Of a stretch of 64,000 nucleotides of DNA, positions 53,811 through 64,000 are shown in pieces (position 1 is the stretch's first letter; each line of letters begins with the position of its first letter). The notes under the pieces are model-generated. The model worked only from the letters and a program-made list of their open reading frames with translations, did no database searches and was not told the origin of the DNA. The stretch lies in NCBI RefSeq assembly GCF_024868665.1, contig NC_079910.1:8776976-8840975 (forward strand), read 5' to 3'. The position numbers and the translations under genes were made by a program. Source of the stretch: Triplophysa rosa (lineage: Eukaryota; Chordata; Actinopteri; Cypriniformes; Nemacheilidae).

Positions 53811-54699
53811 TGTCGTTGAACTCTGTGTGTTAGAAACTCATAAGGTTCACATAAGGTGTCTTCGACCTCATGCGGCGCTTTGCAGACCGATCGGTGAGAT
53901 TAGCCGGTTCAGTCGAGGGAGGAGTTGAAAAAGGAGCCGTCAAATCGGACACCTGCTGCTTGCCGTAGTGACGTTCGCGCTGTGTTTTATTGATGGGAAT
54001 TATGATTCATTTGAGTGATTCGTTCTTTTTCAGTTCGTTCCCCAAAATGATTCGTTCACTGATTCGTTCAGTGACCATTTCTATAATACGCCAGCAGGTG
54101 GCGAAAAAGTGTTGTGTTATGTCAACGAACGTATTAATGGACGTGTAAACTGATTACAGGCTTTATTAAAATGTGTGTCTCTGATCTACTCATTAAATAA
54201 ATAAAATAAGTCTGAATAAGTGGTTCAGATGACCAACGCACAAGGTTTTTCTGCATAATTAAAAAGTTAATTGTTTGGTCATTTACACATTCATAAATCT
54301 GGGATTATGTTAAACGTGATGTTTATGTATTTTAAATAAACAAGCGTGCAAAGTAGCCTACCTGTAACTGCGCTTTATGTATCCGCTTTCTCCTGATTGC
54401 TGAACTAAATGACCGACCTACAGTGTACACTCTCGTTCAATTCGTTCACGAACGAGATCTCTCTCGTTCAGACTCAACAGCGACTTGGTCAGTGTGGGCC
54501 TATTCGTTCAGTGGAAGATCTAACCAATTACATGTCCCTTCACACCCGGAGCTGGAATGCTATTTGCTGACGTGACCAATATTATCCGACTGCAATATCG
54601 CAGGCTGCACTCTCAGGACCGCACTTCTGGGGCCGCATTTCTAGGACCCTACTTGGGTTTTACAGCGCCACCTACCGAATCAGAGTTAGGAGAGAACGA

Positions 54700-55160
54700 A
54701 AACGCACGGGATTAGTATTATCTGGGGACCTCGTGTGATTTATAAATGACCTCCCCACATCTGTATTTCATGTGACAATGTTACAAGCGTTTCCATGATA
54801 AATAAATAAACGTGAGACTCCCGGCCAAAACAACAGTTTTGCCAATATATGGAAATGACCCAGCAATCAAATTAATATCAAAACACTTCAAAACAGCCTC
54901 CATTATTCGCAAACGGTGGATAAAACCTTGAAAAATGATTGGTGAGCCCGCCAAATCACAGAGATGCCGATTCGCACGGGACTAATATTATCACAGGACC
55001 TCGGTGTTCGTCAAAATATGGTAGGTCATTTGTGGGGGAATTTTTACTTTACAAATTACAGACATGGCAGATTCGCACGGGATTAAGATCACAGACAATC
55101 TCTGCAATTATTACAAATGACCAGAGGTCCCCAGGTAATACTAATCCCGTGCGAATAGGG
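54700..55160. mobile_element. nested inverted-repeat element, GCACGGGATTAGTATTA ends
   Basis: gcacgggattagtattatct plus ggggacctc near the left end and gaggtccccaggtaatacta plus atcccgtgcg at the right are inverted copies. Two further internal copies of attcgcacggga(c/t)taa lie at about 54970 and 55070. Target duplication not determined. Confidence 0.65.
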
Positions 55161-55442
55161 TTTAAGGCAGTATATCCACCCAATTCTAATTACTTAGTTT
55201 TTAAAACATTACACCCAAATACTATTTCATGCAATTAAACCTTATTAGCTAACAGCTAAATGTTGAGTAATTACTGTGACTAACTAGCATAATATAATAC
55301 GTAAAAAAGTAAAAATAAACAAGAAATCATTGTATAGCCTTTTCAGTCATTAGATCAACCACATTTCAAGTCCAGAGTGAAGACACAATGATGACTCTGG
55401 GCGCAGATTTAAGATTGTGTTTATTTAAAATCACAACTGAAC

Positions 55443-55492
55443 AGTTGAACACACACACAAACACACACACAAAAACAAAATATATATATAAA
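55443..55492. repeat. (CA)n and (TA)n microsatellite
   Basis: acacacacacaaacacacac tract followed by a (TA) run. It lies inside the 1.6-kb transposon. Confidence 0.75.
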
Positions 55493-56857
55493 TAAATAGA
55501 CTTAAATTAGGCCGAAGCCTAGTACTTGACCAATTTGTTTATTAATCTTTTGTCATACTACTGCTTGCACTGAGCTGTGTCCTTGAATAGACTACACAGT
55601 ACATTACAAAATCTAGCACATGGTATTTTAACAGTCAATTATTATGATGTCAAATGTAACAATCAATATTATAGAAACAGTGTCAAAATGAAGAGACATG
55701 CATCGTGGGATTAACAAGTTGGCTTTGAGCACGAGACAATTAAAACATTAAGATTAATTTAAATTACTTAAATGGAAAAACAATGAGTAATTAACAAGGT
55801 TTCACAACGAAGAGTGCTACAGTTTATTGTGCTGGCTAGGTCTATAATTAACAATCATCCCATAGTCACAAAATCAACATAAACTCAGTAGGGTTAAATC
55901 TAAACTTGCCAGTCGTGCTACAGTTTCGCTAAACGAATATACTTACAACTCGTTTTACAGCATTAGAAGCTTATATTGTGGCTAAATATTGCATTCAAGA
56001 CTATTTAGCAATTCACTTCGGCTACATTAACTTTCCAATGAAATGTTAAATGTTTTTAATGTTGAACTAATAAAAAATAATTCAAATTTGACACACACTC
56101 TGATCATCGTCCATTCTGGAAATGCACTCGACTCGACACTTCCGTTGTCGCAGGGTCCTAGAAATGCGGTCCTGAGAGTGCAGCCTCCGATATTGCAGTC
56201 AGATACTACTCAACGTGACGCGAATGAGAGCTAACCAATACTTTTTTGTTTTACAGTTTTTAGAGAAGAGCATGACATGAATTAAACGTAATGAAGTCGT
56301 TTTTCTTTGAAAGAACAATAAATGATACAAAATGCACACAAAACACCTGTGCTTGCAGTACAATAACTGAGTAAACAGGGCTTGACATTTTCCATGCAAT
56401 AAAAATGACAATGTTAATTTGTCTTTGTTACATTTAACCAGCTTGCATTATTTTATTATTTTCGTAAGGATCTTTACATTGTGTCCGTTTCTGTACTTGT
56501 TGAACAAGAGACCTCATCTTTCGTTCATGAGTGAGAAGTAACAGCTCGTTCATGTCGTTCACGGACGAGAATCAGCGGGTCCTTTGACTCCTTTGACTCA
56601 TTTCGTTCGTGTACCAACGAAATCTCTCTCGTTCATACTCAAACACACAGGCTCGTCCGTTCAGTGAAGGGCGTATTCGTTCAGCACATTCAACCAATCA
56701 TATGCTCTGTCAAAGCTCGAACGCCATTGGCTCGTGCTTTAGACACTCTTTTAAGCCAAGACGCTTTGTGCTCGAGGGTATGGAAGCCCGTTCCGCCAGG
56801 GTTGGGAATTATTATGACTTAGTATCTCAAAATAATGAGAAACTAAGACGCAATTTC

Positions 56858-57109
56858 GACTTAGTAACTCATAATAATGACTTAGTAACTCATAATAATG
56901 ACTTAGTAACTCATAATAATGACTTAGTATCTCATAATAATGACTTAGTATCTCATAATAATGACTTAGTATCTCATAATATTGACTTAGTAACTCATAA
57001 TAATGACTTAGTAACTCATAATAATGACTTAGTATCTCATAATAATGACTTAGTATCTCTTAATAATGATTTAGTATCTCATAATAATGACTTAGTATCT
57101 CATAATAAT
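56858..57109. repeat. 21-bp minisatellite, 12 units, open in one frame
   Basis: Twelve head-to-tail 21-bp units of the type gacttagta(a/t)ctcataataat. Because the period is a multiple of three, the plus-strand frame 56609-57181 stays open and reads a heptad DLVSHNN or DLVTHNN. Flanking units (aatgagaaactaa...) are diverged partial copies on both sides. I see no start context, splice context or domain supporting translation, so it is called a repeat. Confidence 0.85.
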
Positions 57110-57181
57110 GAGAAACTAAATCGAAATTTTGACTTACTAAATCATTATTATAAGAAACTTTCTCATATGACTTTCTCGTAA

Positions 57182-60153
57182 TATTGGTTTAATCTGCACA
57201 TGCACATGTCTGCTATGCCGCTATGTGCTTTTGATCGTATGTCCTTGTTTTATGTGCAGTCTGCTTGATCAGCATTGTGGTAATTCATGGATTTTAGACA
57301 CATAGAGCATTATTTCAGACATGGCCTTGCAAATCGTGAAATTCTTACTCTACTGGAGAATGTTCATGGTGTTAAAATTAGCCATGGAACTCTTGAGCGA
57401 CTTTTGAGCAACACTAACTATTAACTACAACTTTTGCCTCAATAAACTCCTAATTACTGCTTATGATGTAGTTTTCATACTTCGAATGAAGTGGATGAGA
57501 TAGTGGATTTGTCCGATAAACAAACATTTAAATTAAAAAGTAGCAACCATAAACACTTCATATTGTATATGTTATGTGCTGCTCAACACTGTGTGCCTAA
57601 AAATCATGGTAAACATTGGCATATATTGTTAAATTACCAACTGAGTTGAATCAGTATTCGTTTAATTTTTATTTTATTAAAAGACACAAAATAGCATATT
57701 ATGATTATACGAACAGAGTTTTATCTGTTTTAAAAACAAGAATGCTATACAAAAAATGCTATACAACACTGTTATCTTCATATGAAAGAGACCAATGTCC
57801 ATACGTGTGTATATCATGATAAGGTCTTCAAAGCGGTTCACAAAGATGTTTTTGCAAGCTTTTCAGGATGTGGCACAACAAGATTAACAAATTTGCAGAG
57901 ACAATGATCATGTCTTCTGTTTGTGCTGGACGGACAGATTCTGCTACAAAACAGAAATAGTACTCATAATAAGTGAAAATGAACAGGCTTACTGAAAACA
58001 GCAAAAAAAAACTATTTCACACTGTGGACATTGCAATGCATTATCATTATAATCTGGGACATAACATAAACAGGATGTTAATCTGTGGAAGACAGACACA
58101 TGTATAGATGCTGTTCAGATAGTCTAGCCACAAATTGTACATAGTTTGTTAAGAAATGTATTGTACAGATGCGGAAAAAATTGAGAGACCATTCCAAAAT
58201 TATTTTCAGTTTTTCTGAATTTACTATGAATTATCATTTTTGTTTCATTCTGTGAACGACTGACAATATTTCTTAAATAGTTTTTATTTTATTATTATTT
58301 TTTGTTGTTGCAGAAAATGAAAACTGGAGAAACAGGTCAAAATAACAGAAAAGATGCTCTGGGTATTTTCATACCTCAAATATTGCAAAGAAAACTAATT
58401 CTTATTCACCTTTACAACAGTGATATTTGTACATGTGTTTAGAAAAAGATTAAAAAATGAATATGTGTGAAACACCAGGTTAAGTTGTCACCAGGTCTAA
58501 GTAAGGTTTGAAATTAGATACATGTACTGTTTATGGTACTCCGGGAACTTGGTTGAGAAATACTGTACTTTTTAAAATATCTTCCCATGGAAATGATGTG
58601 GCTAAGTCTTGTGAAACAAGAGATCAGTGTTGAGCAAGCTTCTATGAAGCCAGTGGTGGCCGGGGGGTGGGACTCTATTTGGGTACTGTATATTATCTAG
58701 AATTTCATATACATAAGCATAGTTGTTGGAGGCTATTACTGTATGTTACGTGGCTAAATGATGGAAATCCTTTACATTTACAATTGATAGGCCTAAAGCA
58801 TAAATCCATTCAAATAGGCTCAAATTATAACCATTCGGCGGGGGAGACAAACAGAAGCAGACAATGAGAATGAAAAGGGAAATAACTATACATGATAAGG
58901 CAGTAGGTAACTTTTAAAAAACATTACCCATACAAATAACTTGTTTGACATTTGCCTTCAAACATCAGGATGTTTCTATAAACACAGTGTGGTAGCCAGA
59001 TTCTCACTGTCTCCCGTGTGACTGTTTACATGTATTGTGTTTGGCTTTAGCCAGGCTGTCCATCTGTTTTTTTGTCATGTCAATTCTGTCATGTTCAATT
59101 TGTTCAAAGCAGCATGACTTTAACCCAGGACAGCTATGCAGGCTAAAAGACAAAAAGATCTGCCAAAATAAAAACAGCTTTATTTATTTACATATTGTGA
59201 TTTGGTCATACATTTTCTATATGCACAGTGCAGCTTTTTGCCGTTTCGAAATCTTTGCACTCATCTGCTGCCAGCTAGCTTACTATTAAATCTTTCCTGG
59301 CAGACTGTTGAGTCATCACAATCTGTACTCACCTGCACTGTCGCAACGGGTTCGCCGGCGGAAGTCCTTTGGTAGTGCGTCCATCATTGAGGAAGACCAG
59401 CGAAAAAGTGTAACTGTTATTCCCAGAGTGTTATGGACGCCGTGGTATAGTGCACATGTGTTTCAGATGGTCATTTTAATGTAACTGAACCTGAGAAGCT
59501 GGTGTATTTGCCCCCAATCTCCCCCCCCCCCCCTCCGGATGACACACAGACATATGATCTGTGCAGCCTGGCCTTGTCCTTTAATGTCTGCCAGAACATG
59601 TGTTCACTAGCTCGACCAGCACTGCTCTCAACAACACTGCAGAGGTTATTGAGTGTTGCTGGCTTTTAACCTTTAGTCTCGCTGTCAGCCAACTGCTGCA
59701 CCCCATCATTTAGTTTACCGTTTCTCAAATACATAACACTACAGTACGTTAATATTTAAGCAGCTATTATTAAGTGTTGATCTAAAAAAGAATAGTAATA
59801 ATAAGTCTGTGTGTGTCATATAATCGAATTACTACTGTTGGAATTACGTTATCATTTCAGGACAAACCGTAGCCTAATCAGTAAGACTTCTTTATATGTG
59901 GATTGTGTAATTTCTCAGAGACTGATTGTATAATCTGAAGGGAGCAAGTTTAAAATATAGTTTATGAATAAAAAAGAATTAGTATTTTGACACATACATA
60001 CAGTAGCTACTAATAAAGAACTAAGAATTTTATTCATTTGTCTTGATGTGCCGCTTAAGCGTAAATGAGTTTGTATTTCTATAATATAAACAGTTTAAGT
60101 AAATTCAAGTCTTAATTTTGAGTGCTACTTATTTTTAAGTTTCTACATACTGT
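57182..60153. other. gene-free AT-rich interval
   Basis: No exon or RNA gene recognised. It contains a likely interspersed fish repeat at about 58165-58470 (gcggaaaaaattgagagacc ... gaaaatgaaaactggagaaa) and a 13-base poly-C run at 59521-59533. The open frames present lack family features. Confidence 0.5.
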
Positions 60154-60692
60154 CATGTCAGTAGCGTTGTTAACCACCACGCAAATGCGTAGGGCCCCGC
60201 AAGCTTGGGGTCCCCCTAGTGGCTACAAGCGGTAAAATCATTTGACGCTTGATTTAGACAGTCAGATATACGCAATGAAGCACACGTATCAAAGCGGTGC
60301 TCAAAAACAAAAGAAGCAAAAGAAAACAAATCTACTAATTTTACGAATATAGCAAAACATTGCTATGAAAAGAAGCATAAAAAGAAGAATCTTGCACCTT
60401 TTACTTTCTTATACTGTAGCTAAAAGCATTCTGTATTATTCTGAATAAAACAAAGGACACTTTTTCATCCCAAAACCAAGAAGGTTTATTCTTATAACAA
60501 ACTGTAGAGAATTTTGTGCTGTTATGTGGTTCAACGTAAAATAAATCCAGTTTATATTTGTATGTATATTTGTCTCATTAATTCCATGTACTCAATACTG
60601 CTGTGCAATTCAAACAAATATGTTAGGCAATGTGTGGGGGGCCTCAGGTCTTGACTTTGCTTAGGGCCCCCAAAATGGTAAACACGCCCCTG
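60154..60692. mobile_element. hAT-type element with TSD CATACTGT
   Basis: CATACTGT lies at 60146-60153 and again at 60693-60700, an exact 8-bp duplication. The right end (reverse complement) starts CAGGGGCGTGTTTACC. The left end reads CATGTCAGTAGCGTTGTTAA, an imperfect partner with a small insertion. Subterminal agggcccc motifs occur on both sides. No transposase. Confidence 0.75.
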
Positions 60693-60733
60693 CATACTGT
60701 GGTATGCCAAACCGTTTTAATGCTAGAACATGC

Positions 60734-61074
60734 GCTGTCAAACGATTAATCGCGATTAATCGCATCCAGAATAAAAGTTTGTGTTTCCATAATACATTGT
60801 ATGTCTGTGTACTGTGCATATTCATTTTGAATTTATAAATACAAACACGTACACACACATGTATACATATTTAGGAAATATTTTGATGTATTTATTTATA
60901 TTTACAAATAGTTGAAAGTATATATAAACGTTTTTTATTTTTTATATTTTTAAATATAGGCATGTCTGTGTATGTGTTAATAAATACAAAATTAATATAC
61001 ACAGTACACAGACATATACTATGTAAACACTTTTATTCTGGATGTGATTAATCGCGATTAATCGTTTGACAGGC
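60734..61074. mobile_element. palindromic element, CTGTCAAACGATTAATCG ends
   Basis: The left CTGTCAAACGATTAATCGCG and right CGCGATTAATCGTTTGACAG are exact inverted ends, followed by gcatccagaataaaagt and its inverse. The interior is AT-rich with tatgtgtac-like motifs. The same family is at 24448-24783 and 42955-43018. Confidence 0.82.
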
Positions 61075-62130
61075 CTATTTGAACCATGTACAGAGTGAAA
61101 GCTTACAGCCTTGCTTGCAGAAGGGTGTGATAGGTGTTATAAAGCCTCACCATTGAACCAGAAAATAAAATAATAAATAATTGAAAATGAAGTTGAGAAT
61201 CGGCAATGTAGCTCACTTGTCGCTTACACGTCAGAGTCACATAGAAGACTTGATAGAAAATGTGACCCTGCCTGTGAAATCCAGGCTAAAGTCTGAAAAT
61301 GTAATTATGAGAAAATTAGCATCAAAGTTTGATGTCAACCATTCATTTTACAATGATTTCATTTTTTTGACAGATAGATAGATTTTTGCAGACTGTTCTT
61401 TATATTATGTACGGTGATTTTATGTAGAAAACATACTCTGGCTGGGCTTTCACAGAAACTTACAAGAAACATAAAAAAAATCTTTTGTGTGTTTTTAATT
61501 TTACCCTTACAAAGATTAATGAAAAAAATGAAGAAAAAAAAATACTACACATAGAAACGGTTACAATAGTTAATCCATGATAGCCACAAATTAAAAATGG
61601 TTTTCCTACAGTAGCCATACAGTAGTTACAAAAAACTATGGGTACATTTTTACTAGAAAAAACATGGTTAAGTTTATGGTACATTCCATTTGTTTTTAAA
61701 GGCAAGAATTCTTTTCATTATATTTTTTTATCCTTCGTAGACTTTTAGTTTATTTTAGTTTGTGACATTTGGATGAGTATTTATTCCCACGTTTACTTTT
61801 TATTTCTTAGGAAAGAAGAGTAGATGTCTTTTCATTTTACACTAAATTAGACTGTGCCCCTGTGTTCCGGTTCCAATATTGTCACAGCTTGAGATACACC
61901 TATGCTTTTCTCAGAATACACATACACTTACAAACACATTTCCTGTCACAGGATGCACATAGCCAAACAGTGAAGGCATCTAAAACAGTGAATCACAAGT
62001 ACAACCAAAATAAATGCAACTGGAATCTGTTTCAATCAGTTTCATTCACTGATCGTAGACAGGATAAGCAGACATGCCTTATGACAGAAAGAATCCATTA
62101 ATCAGATGGTGATGCTCTCATCTTCCTCAA

Positions 62131-63084
62131 TTATGTTCCTGTATTCCTTCGGTTTGCCGGGCTCCGTTTATGCCGCACGAAACACTTCATAAGCAGTTCA
62201 TCACTGTTAAAGAGGTAAACCAGTGGGTTTATGGCACTGTTCATGCATGCCAGTCCATTTCCAATCTGGTTGGCAATGTAAATACTGGAATACCATTTGT
62301 GACATTTGCCCGATAACTTGTAGATTCGAGTTACCAGGTTGAAGTTTCTGAAAATATGATAAGGAATGAAACAAATAGAGAACAGCAGTGTCAAGACCAC
62401 GACCAGTCTGAGACATCTTAGCTTCAAAATGACATCCATTTCTTTCTTTGTCATCAGAGTAAAAGCCACATGTCCATAGCAGCACAGCATTATTAACAAA
62501 GGAATCCCAAATCCAAAAACCGTCCTTCCGATGCTGTACTTCAGGTAATCTTTAATATAGGTGTCTGAAGTTGTGTCAAAGCAGCTTGTGTTGCTGTTGC
62601 TGGTTTTCTCAAAGAACAAATCAGGCAAACATTGACAAAAGACCAAAAACCAAACAAGCAAAGCAATCATCACTGAATGTCTCACTGTAATTCTTCCATT
62701 GACTCTTAAAGTGTGAACAATGCCCAGATATCTGTAAACACTGATGCACGTGAGGAAACCAATACTACCGTAAAGGTTCATACAGAAACAGAACCTCACG
62801 ATCTTGCAGAAAACATCTCCAAATATCCATTGACTGTTCAATGCATAGTAAAACACCAGGAAAGGCAAAGTGAAAATGTATAAAAGGTCAGCCAGACACA
62901 CGTTGAGGACAAAGATATTTACGTTACCCATTTTTTGCCAGTTCTGATACACAGATTTCAGCCCAAAAGAGTTGCCAAGAAGTCCAAGTGTGAAAACAGC
63001 AACGTACACTGTGGGTAAGAATTTGTGTGTAAAATCAAAATGAACCTTTCCGCAGGTAGAATAGTTTGACTCCATTGTTATCAC
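62131..63084 (-). CDS. P2Y1-like G-protein-coupled receptor
   Basis: Intronless class A GPCR of 317 residues, plasma membrane. Seven hydrophobic segments are visible: TM1 around 24-45 (GLLGN), TM2 55-80 (LNVCLADLLY), TM3 91-118, TM4 135-155, TM5 185-210, TM6 226-247 (FSICFIPYH), TM7 270-292 (NPLVY). P2Y-type features: paired extracellular cysteines C11/C261 and C93/C168, the R97 of TM3, HxxR at 243-246, and the ECL2 block CFDTTSDTYIKDY close to P2Y1. YRY (117-119) replaces DRY, as HRY does in P2Y receptors. Odd point: in TM7 the Arg used by P2Y1 for nucleotide phosphate contact appears as Asn276. N-glycosylation sites at N7 and N165. The start could also be M4. The C-terminal tail is short. 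The ligand cannot be assigned; other P2Y-like orphan receptors are the alternative. Confidence 0.88.
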   Translation of the reverse strand: MITMESNYSTCGKVHFDFTHKFLPTVYVAVFTLGLLGNSFGLKSVYQNWQKMGNVNIFVLNVCLADLLYIFTLPFLVFYYALNSQWIFGDVFCKIVRFCFCMNLYGSIGFLTCISVYRYLGIVHTLRVNGRITVRHSVMIALLVWFLVFCQCLPDLFFEKTSNSNTSCFDTTSDTYIKDYLKYSIGRTVFGFGIPLLIMLCCYGHVAFTLMTKKEMDVILKLRCLRLVVVLTLLFSICFIPYHIFRNFNLVTRIYKLSGKCHKWYSSIYIANQIGNGLACMNSAINPLVYLFNSDELLMKCFVRHKRSPANRRNTGT

Positions 63085-64000
63085 CAGAAAACAACTGAAT
63101 GCGACACGTGTTTTGAGTGGAAGTCAGATATTCTCACATGTAAAAATCTTACAGGAAGTGTGCATGGTGACTAATGTATTACTTGAGAAGGTAAAACAGA
63201 AGTTAGATGTCAAATAAAGCTGGGAACTAGCCTTTAAAGATTATAGGTAATTTTTTCATGGAAAATTTAAACACGACTCTTACAGTATCATATCTGTTTG
63301 ATCTTTATCCTCTTTTTTTATAATGGCACAACAACCCCTCCTGTATGCTTAAAGCAAATTCTTGCCTGCCCTTCCTTCAAAAAACAAGTGAGGGCAGTCT
63401 AACACTTTAGTTTATGAGCATCCTCAAGTCTATTGCTCATGCTATTGTTCAAGTAGATTGTAGAATAATAAAAAACAATTCTAACAATAATGTGATAATG
63501 ATGTTGTGACTAAAGAAAACTAAAACAAATCAAAGCTGTTATATTTTACTGTCTTCAAAGTAGCTATGCTTTGAATTTGCAGTTATCATTTTATGAGCCA
63601 GTTTCTTCAGGTCTCACCCTGAGATGTTTTTTAAACAATATTGAAGTGGTTCCCATCTTTTCCTCATTTAGTCCAAATCATCAATTTCAAAAACTTATTT
63701 ATTAATAAAAATTTTGTTTTATTAATTTTGAGAAGTTATGTTTTCATAATTATATTTTTGTCTACAAAAATCACTTCAAATATATAAGATCAAATATCAT
63801 TAGATCAGCTGATTTTTCACAGAAAATGATTGATATCACAAAAAAACATTTCAGTCAAATGATCCTAAACTTTCGAATACTGTACATAACACATAATTGT
63901 ACAGCTGCAAGTAAAGAACACATACAGAAAGATTAAGGAAAACATACAAAGCAATAAAATCTTTATTATTTAAAAGGGGTTGACGTGGGTTTATGGTTGT
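63085..64000. other. upstream flank of the P2Y-like receptor
   Basis: AT-rich sequence without recognisable exons. It should hold the promoter and 5' UTR of the receptor gene, but I see no distinctive motif. Confidence 0.5.

Larger units (their letters stand above)
54577..56212. mobile_element. 1.6-kb TIR transposon, TSD ACGTGAC
   Basis: Inner terminal repeats GACTGCAATATCG and (right, reverse complement) GACTGCAATATCGG, both followed by aggctgcactctcaggaccg, preceded by about 11 less conserved bases. ACGTGAC stands immediately outside both ends (54570-54576 and 56213-56219). No transposase is visible. A second inverted-repeat element sits inside at about 54700-55160. Confidence 0.75.
53990..56760. 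repeat. CGTTCA-rich repeat region
   Basis: Blocks dense in the motif CGTTCA (often attcgttca) occur at about 53996-54075, 54425-54530 and 56511-56690. The second and third blocks are direct homologues: cgaa(c)gagatctctctcgttca then cgtattcgttcag-like sequence and an aaccaat motif. The arrangement suggests one older transposon or repeat family, disrupted by the element at 54577-56212. Family not identified. Confidence 0.55.

Noticed and set aside
56609..57181. 190-codon open frame as a protein-coding gene
   Set aside because: Openness is explained by the 21-bp period; no domain, splice context or start context supports coding.

Overview
The window is a piece of an animal chromosome, almost certainly from a teleost and probably a cyprinid-like one. 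Evidence: spliced genes with GT-AG introns (plus three apparent GC-AG introns), proteins matching vertebrate families along their whole length, and interspersed repeats typical of cyprinid genomes (TTAA-flanked palindromic MITEs, several hAT families, a 5S-rRNA-derived SINE, tRNA-derived SINEs). The exact species cannot be fixed from sequence alone. I see no prokaryotic, viral or CRISPR content.

Layout. (1) 2.7-20.8 kb, plus: a CD46-like complement-regulatory membrane protein with signal peptide, seven CCP/SCR domains, one transmembrane helix and a short tail. Its introns hold most of the transposons of the left third. (2) 21.0-25.9 kb, minus: atp6ap1, the V-ATPase accessory subunit Ac45. (3) 27.1-33.2 kb, plus: gdi1, Rab GDP-dissociation inhibitor alpha, 447 codons in 11 exons. 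(4) 33.2-48.6 kb, minus: itih6, an inter-alpha-trypsin inhibitor heavy chain with VIT and vWA domains, a mucin-like exon, a run of tiny phase-1 exons and a C-terminal domain. (5) 49.6-53.8 kb, minus: pfkfb1, the liver-type bifunctional PFK-2/FBPase-2 with an N-terminal RRGSS PKA-type site. (6) 53.8-62.1 kb: a gene-poor, repeat-rich interval with nested DNA transposons, a 21-bp minisatellite and two more elements. (7) 62.1-63.1 kb, minus: an intronless P2Y1-like GPCR.

For each multi-exon gene I assembled exons by hand. The frame closes in every case: 510, 443, 447, about 1150 and 469 residues. Gene order matters for expression. atp6ap1 and gdi1 are divergent over about 1.2 kb, with a cluster of CACGTG/CATGTG boxes next to atp6ap1. 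The CD46-like gene and atp6ap1 converge, and gdi1 and itih6 converge with poly(A) signals only about 50 bp apart. The functions are unrelated (complement control, V-ATPase assembly, Rab recycling, matrix heavy chain, glycolytic control, purinergic-type signalling), so this is linkage and not a pathway cluster. From established knowledge, atp6ap1/gdi1 neighbour each other on human Xq28 and ITIH6/PFKFB1 lie close together on human Xp11, so the block looks like a rearranged X-orthologous segment.

I found no convincing new multi-gene system. The most unusual items are a 1.76-kb foldback element with 424-bp arms inside the CD46-like gene, three GC-AG introns in two adjacent genes, recently duplicated CCP exons that carry their intron edges with them, a coding-like 7-residue minisatellite, and a P2Y-like receptor lacking the TM7 arginine of its nearest family.
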